Assembly: GCF_026625785.1 (NCBI RefSeq)
Contig: NZ_CP113063.1
Span: 3,534,001 to 3,598,000 of the forward strand
DNA length: 64,000 bases
Reading direction: 5' to 3'
Source of the DNA: Gordonia sp. SL306
GTDB lineage: Bacteria; Actinomycetota; Actinomycetes; Mycobacteriales; Mycobacteriaceae
The position numbers and the translations under genes are program-made. Below, in pieces: positions 60,618 through 64,000 of the stretch. The notes beneath the pieces are model-generated. The model was not told where the DNA came from. It did no database searches and saw only the letters and a program-made list of their open reading frames with translations. Each line of letters starts with the position of its first letter. The first letter of the stretch is position 1.

Positions 60618-60789
60618 CCGCCTCTCTTAAGAGAGGCGGTCGGGCGTGATAGCCCGTGTGCGTGATAGCCGTGATAGCTGCCGTGATGCTGTGACCTGCG
60701 ATGATCTTCTGGCCGTGATAGCTGCGAGGCCTGCGTGATAGGTCACGCTTGAAACACGTGCGTGATAGCCCGCGTGATAGGCGTGATGG
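60618..60789. other. Iteron-like repeats and a perfect palindrome: candidate replication origin
   Basis: The 232-nt gap between the replicase and the zinc-ribbon gene (60560-60791) holds seven exact GTGATAG units (starts 60646, 60662, 60671, 60715, 60735, 60762, 60774) and two variants (GTGATGC at 60683, GTGATGG at 60783), mostly preceded by C or GC. At 60618-60639 lies a perfect 22-nt palindrome (CCGCCTCTCTT and its complement). Repeated initiator-like sites next to a PrimPol-AAA gene are what an iteron origin looks like. Alternatively it is a multi-site operator. Confidence 0.75.
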
Positions 60790-60791
60790 GG

Positions 60792-62855
60792 TCATGACGC
60801 CTCCTGCCGAACCGTGATCGGGTGGTAGGTGACGGGGTCTTTGGGCGAGGTGGCCACGCGGGAGGTCAGCCGCCCGTCGCGGACGAGTCCGTCGAGTTTG
60901 CGGCGTGCCTTTTCGACCTTGTTGCGGTCGGGCTTGTCGGTCTCGAAGAGCAGGCGTGCCGCATCCTTGACGGTGAGTCCGCCTGATGCTGCCGCCGCGA
61001 TGAGATCGACCTGGCCGTGGATGGCCATCTGTCCGCTCTGCTGGTCGTGCAGGAGCATCCACGGGCCGAGTTCTTCGACGGGCTGCTTGACGTGGTGGAA
61101 GCGGACGACGGCGTCGCCGGGGTTGCCGTTGAGCAGGATCACCGAGCCAGCGCCCGAGGTGATCCAGGTGGAGCCGTAGACATCGGCGATGTCGGGCTTT
61201 TTGTCGGCGCTGATCTTCTTGATGTGGTGTAGCTCGAGGATGTTGCGGCCGGATGCGAGCAGGGCTTGCCGGGCCCGGTTCCATCCGGCACCGACCTCGT
61301 CGTCGGACAGACCGATGGCGGCGTCTTTGAGGCTGTCGACGATCACGGTGTCGGCTTCGGCCGCCTCGGCGAGTTCGGTCAGCATGCGGGTGTTCTTCGC
61401 GAGGTCGTACGGTGGCGGGCCTTTCCAGACGACGAGCCTGCTTTCGAGGTCGACTGGGTTGGCGCTGCCTAGTTGTCGACGGAGGGCGCGCGCCGCCTGG
61501 CGTGGGCGGTCCATCGCGAGGTAGAGGACGCGGTCGGCGCGGCGAACCGGCAGGCCGAGCGCGGTGGCGGGGGTGGCCGAGATGAGGGCGGCGAGCACGT
61601 TGCCCGCCAGCGTGGTCTTACCGACGCCTTGGGGGCCGCAGATGATGAGGGATTCGCCGTCTGCCCACAGCGATCGGTCGCCGTCGCCCCACAGTGAGGT
61701 GACGCCGTCTGGCTCGCCGTGGATGAAGGTGGCGCCGTCGAGCATGATGCCGGCGAGGCCGCGTTCTTCGGTCGTCGTGTCGGCGACGGTGTGCAGGCGA
61801 ACGTCACCGCCGCCTTCGGGAAAATCCACGGTCATCTCCTGGGCCCGGCGACTGTCGGCGAGTTGGATGATCTGGGCGTCGGCGACCTCGACGGTGGGCG
61901 TTCTGGCGACCTTGCTCAGTGCCGAGGTCCATGCCCGCTCGTACTCGGCGTTGGCGTCGGCTTCGGTGCGGCTGCCGTCGGCGGTCACCGCGGCGACGAA
62001 CCTCCCGCGGAACACGTCACTGGCATCGCCGACGCCCGGCTCGCCCTGCTCGACGAGACGCGCGAGTGCCATGGTGTTGGCGGTCATCGCGTCGTGGCGG
62101 CTGTCGACGTCAGAGAGGCCTTCGAGTGCTTTGCTGAGCGCGCGGCAGACTCGATCCGACATGAGGCCACCGGTGACGACGACCGGCTCGGCATCGGGGC
62201 GCGTCGGTCCCGGCTCGGGTGTCCGCTTGAGCGCTTCGAGCCATGTATCGGGCAGTGCGGGCAGATCATTCGGCGACGGGACGGAATCAGCGGCGTGGCC
62301 GTCGATGCTGCGCCAGCGATACTCATCGCCGCTGGGGTGCACTGACGGTGCGACGACCAGATAACGGTGGGTGGTTTGGATGATCTCGATGTGGCCGAGA
62401 CCGAGGTCGGGAAACGAGATCTTCGTCGCCAGTCGGGTGCCGGCGGGGACGGTGTAGAGACTGATGCCCGAGCCGTCGGCGCGGGCCGAGGAGAACCAGG
62501 TGGCCGGCAGTGTGCCCCAGCGTTTCTGCGCCTCGGCGATCGTGTGTGCCCCGGTCTTGTCGCCGTAGGCGTCGACGTCGATGCCGATGACACCGTCGGG
62601 GAGATGCAGCGCGACGTTGCCGTCGGGCCGGTCCTCGAGCCATGCCTGGATGTCGGGCCGTGACGGCGTGAGGGCGTCGTATCCGGTGAACTTCGACGGC
62701 GGCGGGAACTTCTTGCCGACAGGCAGCGGGAGGACGCCGCGCCAGCCCGCGTCCCAGTACTGTCCGGCTGCTGCCGCGTACGGGCCGGCAGGGGACAGCC
62801 CCGAACCCGCCGAGGTCGTCTCGACGGGCTCGGGAGTGCTGAGGTTGGCCGTCAC
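60792..62855 (-). CDS. PrimPol domain / AAA (RepA-like) replicase
   Basis: 687 residues. Residues about 20-210: a bifunctional primase-polymerase domain (YWDAGWRGVLPLPVGKKFPP, metal-binding GIDVDAYGD at 91-99, HRYLVVAPSVHPSGDEYRWR). Residues about 395-620: an AAA_25/RepA-like ATPase with Walker A GPQGVGKT (407-414), LYLAMDRP, Walker B DTVIVDSL (502-509) and ELHHIKK (sensor). A winged-helix-like end follows (LTVKDAARLLFET). Such fusions prime and unwind small replicons, plasmids and satellites. GTG start at 62855 overlaps the previous stop. It is followed by the iterons it presumably binds. Confidence 0.9.
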   Translation of the reverse strand: MTANLSTPEPVETTSAGSGLSPAGPYAAAAGQYWDAGWRGVLPLPVGKKFPPPSKFTGYDALTPSRPDIQAWLEDRPDGNVALHLPDGVIGIDVDAYGDKTGAHTIAEAQKRWGTLPATWFSSARADGSGISLYTVPAGTRLATKISFPDLGLGHIEIIQTTHRYLVVAPSVHPSGDEYRWRSIDGHAADSVPSPNDLPALPDTWLEALKRTPEPGPTRPDAEPVVVTGGLMSDRVCRALSKALEGLSDVDSRHDAMTANTMALARLVEQGEPGVGDASDVFRGRFVAAVTADGSRTEADANAEYERAWTSALSKVARTPTVEVADAQIIQLADSRRAQEMTVDFPEGGGDVRLHTVADTTTEERGLAGIMLDGATFIHGEPDGVTSLWGDGDRSLWADGESLIICGPQGVGKTTLAGNVLAALISATPATALGLPVRRADRVLYLAMDRPRQAARALRRQLGSANPVDLESRLVVWKGPPPYDLAKNTRMLTELAEAAEADTVIVDSLKDAAIGLSDDEVGAGWNRARQALLASGRNILELHHIKKISADKKPDIADVYGSTWITSGAGSVILLNGNPGDAVVRFHHVKQPVEELGPWMLLHDQQSGQMAIHGQVDLIAAAASGGLTVKDAARLLFETDKPDRNKVEKARRKLDGLVRDGRLTSRVATSPKDPVTYHPITVRQEAS

Positions 62856-63130
62856 GCGGTGGTCACCCGGTAGGTGTCGCCGGGAACAGATCGGTACGGC
62901 GCGTCGAGGGTGCCGTACCGCATGTTGGTCATCTCGCCATCCCAGCCGGGGACATCCTCGACAGGCACATAGGCGACGCCGACAAGGAATCCGAGGACGG
63001 TTCGCGTTCTACCGGTCTCGCTATTTCGTTGCATCAGAACGATTTCCGCACCGTACATGCGGTCCGGTGTCACCGCGTACGGCCCATTCCGGTCGTCGCG
63101 GCGTCGCGTATTGAACGTTTCCCAGGCCAT
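62852..63130 (-). CDS. Hypothetical protein
   Basis: 92 residues, beta-rich with two Arg-rich stretches (NTRRRDDRNGPYAV, VLMQRNSETGRTRTVLGFLVG). ATG start at 63130 overlaps the stop of the upstream gene by 1 nt. It is coupled to the replicase. No family recognised. Confidence 0.6.
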   Translation of the reverse strand: MAWETFNTRRRDDRNGPYAVTPDRMYGAEIVLMQRNSETGRTRTVLGFLVGVAYVPVEDVPGWDGEMTNMRYGTLDAPYRSVPGDTYRVTTA

Positions 63131-63459
63131 CAGAGTGTGGCCTCCTCTCGTGGTCCTTCGGGCGCCGGGACGACGACCACGTGCGTGCCGCTCCCGATCT
63201 CGCGCACCAGTTCGACACCCTCGCGGCGGGCGTAGTGGATCAGCAGATCGCGGACATCGGCATCACGATCGCCGGTCGCGGCCTGGTATTCCTTGAGGCG
63301 CCGACGACCGTTGCGAGCGAGCGCGGCCGGCCACATGGCGTCATCGGACGGTGGGATGTCGTGCACGCCAGCGCCGGTCAGCAACGCCATGCACCGGGCG
63401 TCCATCGCGATGTCGTCGCGCCTGTCGGAGATGATGCGAAACACTGCGGTGTCGGTCAT
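63130..63459 (-). CDS. Hypothetical protein
   Basis: 109 residues, helical in the second half (ALARNGRRRLKEYQAATGDRDADVRDLLIHYARREGVELV, then GTHVVVVPAPEG). ATG 63459 overlaps the neighbouring stop by 4 nt. It belongs to the replicative part of the operon. No family recognised. Confidence 0.6.
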   Translation of the reverse strand: MTDTAVFRIISDRRDDIAMDARCMALLTGAGVHDIPPSDDAMWPAALARNGRRRLKEYQAATGDRDADVRDLLIHYARREGVELVREIGSGTHVVVVPAPEGPREEATL

Positions 63460-63644
63460 GACGACACCAGCCGGAGTTGCGGCCGCACGGGCTCGGCGGT
63501 CTCTCGTGGCGGCAAGTCCATCCGGTCACGGACGCGGTAGGCGGTGACCAGCAGCTCGGACAGATCTTGTGCTGTCATCAACCGCAAGGGGAGTTCTCGA
63601 TACACGGTCGACAATTCGTCGATCAGATCCTCGTGCCCGCTCAT
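63456..63644 (-). CDS. Small hypothetical protein
   Basis: 62 residues, two short helices (LIDELSTVYRELPLRLMTAQDLSELL). Coupled by 4-nt overlap on both sides. No family recognised. Confidence 0.55.
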   Translation of the reverse strand: MSGHEDLIDELSTVYRELPLRLMTAQDLSELLVTAYRVRDRMDLPPRETAEPVRPQLRLVSS

Positions 63645-64000
63645 GCCGACACCGCCTCAGCGAGAAAGCCGGCGTTGGCCGTGTGGTCGGCCTTGGCGGC
63701 CGCGACCGCGGCGAGGATCTGCAACGCGAAGCGTTCGGCGTTGTCGAGGTCGTAAAAGCTGATGTCCTCGTCGCGTTCGCCGACGTTGACGGCGATGCGG
63801 TAGTCGAGGATCGGCTCGACGAACATCGGCGAGTTGTCGGCGGTCCGGATCAGCGCGACGCTGACGAGTTGCATGTCGTCGAGCTCGTTCGACTCGACGG
63901 GCGCTGCCTCGCGGGCGATCTCCTCGTCGATGAAGCCGCCTCGGGCTGTGGTGCCGATCGGCGGAAAGTCGAAGTTTTCGGCGGGGTGTGTCAGGATGTT
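63641..64000 (-). CDS. Hypothetical protein, N-terminal end possibly outside the window
   Basis: An in-frame ATG at 63874 gives 77 residues (VSVALIRTADNSPMFVEPILDYRIAV, then helical YDLDNAERFALQILAAVAAAK). The same frame stays open to the window edge without a stop and reads plausibly (ENFDFPPIGTTARGGFIDEE, IAREAAPVESNELDD), and the ATG has no good ribosome site. The gene may therefore begin beyond 64000. No family recognised. Confidence 0.55.
   Translation of the reverse strand, partial: NILTHPAENFDFPPIGTTARGGFIDEEIAREAAPVESNELDDMQLVSVALIRTADNSPMFVEPILDYRIAVNVGERDEDISFYDLDNAERFALQILAAVAAAKADHTANAGFLAEAVSA

Larger units (their letters stand above)
49463..64000. mobile_element. Integrated phage-like element, possibly a phage satellite (right end outside window)
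   Basis: Left border is the tRNA-Lys half. Contents: a plus-strand module of three small proteins and an excisionase-like HTH; then convergent minus-strand genes running from PrimPol-AAA replicase through zinc ribbon, WhiB-like, tape measure, small proteins and both terminase subunits. Genes overlap by a few bases almost throughout. I find no portal, major capsid, protease, tail tube, baseplate, lysin, holin or integrase in the 14.5 kb seen. Ordinary siphophages put portal and capsid genes between terminase and tape measure. Right end and integrase are not in the window. Confidence 0.85.

Noticed and set aside
60640..60790. CRISPR array
   Set aside because: Units are 7 nt, irregularly spaced and have no uniform spacers or cas genes; iterons or operators fit better.

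Overview
The window is high-GC DNA from an actinobacterium of the order Mycobacteriales. Gordonia or a close relative is my best guess, from a wax-ester synthase/DGAT, a DesA-type acyl-ACP desaturase, an LCP cell-wall protein, a mycobacterial-type glutamine-dependent NAD synthetase, a DUF222/HNH (13E12-type) gene and a very dense set of acyl-CoA genes. The genus is an inference; there is no rRNA or other species marker here.

Layout. 1-9.5 kb is core chromosome: LCP ligase (partial), tRNA-dihydrouridine synthase, acyl-ACP desaturase, a SnoaL-like protein, glutamate decarboxylase, WS/DGAT and NadE. 9.5-32.3 kb is an acyl-CoA catabolic region: four acyl-CoA dehydrogenases, two thiolases, two SDRs, an acyl-CoA synthetase, an MFS carrier, enoyl-CoA hydratase, an MBL hydrolase, two CaiB-type CoA transferases, a double-hotdog MaoC hydratase, a CitE-type lyase, two LysR genes and a GntR gene. 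It is interrupted at 17.3-19.3 kb by a DUF222/HNH gene with a tandemly duplicated leader. CaiB + MaoC + CitE (27.98-31.0 kb) look like a C5-dicarboxylyl-CoA (mesaconyl/citramalyl-CoA) pathway. 33-40 kb holds an acetyltransferase, a membrane protein plus YcnI/CopC/CopD copper operon, two alpha/beta hydrolases and a zinc alcohol dehydrogenase. 40-43.3 kb is a scrap zone: a decayed IS1595-type transposase, a second fragment of it, a truncated glycosyltransferase, and between them intact TetR, DUF1992 and lipoprotein genes. 43.3-47.2 kb has a frameshifted SDR and the LutABC lactate operon, followed by an unusual serine protease-nuclease fusion (47.3-49.3 kb).

At 49,463-49,508 lies a bare 3' half of a tRNA-Lys(TTT) gene, the signature of an integration junction. 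Everything to its right (at least 14.5 kb, running off the window) is phage-related. A long minus-strand operon with mostly 4-nt stop/start overlaps runs from replication (PrimPol-AAA helicase, followed by an iteron-like array and a 22-nt perfect palindrome) through a zinc-ribbon protein, a frameshifted WhiB-like regulator, a tape measure protein and small helical proteins to small and large terminase. A short plus-strand module (three small proteins and an excisionase-like HTH) lies next to the junction. No portal, capsid, protease, tail-tube or integrase gene is seen between the att site and the window end, so a phage satellite carrying its own packaging and tail-ruler genes is the most interesting reading. 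The rest of the element is outside the window, so this stays a hypothesis.
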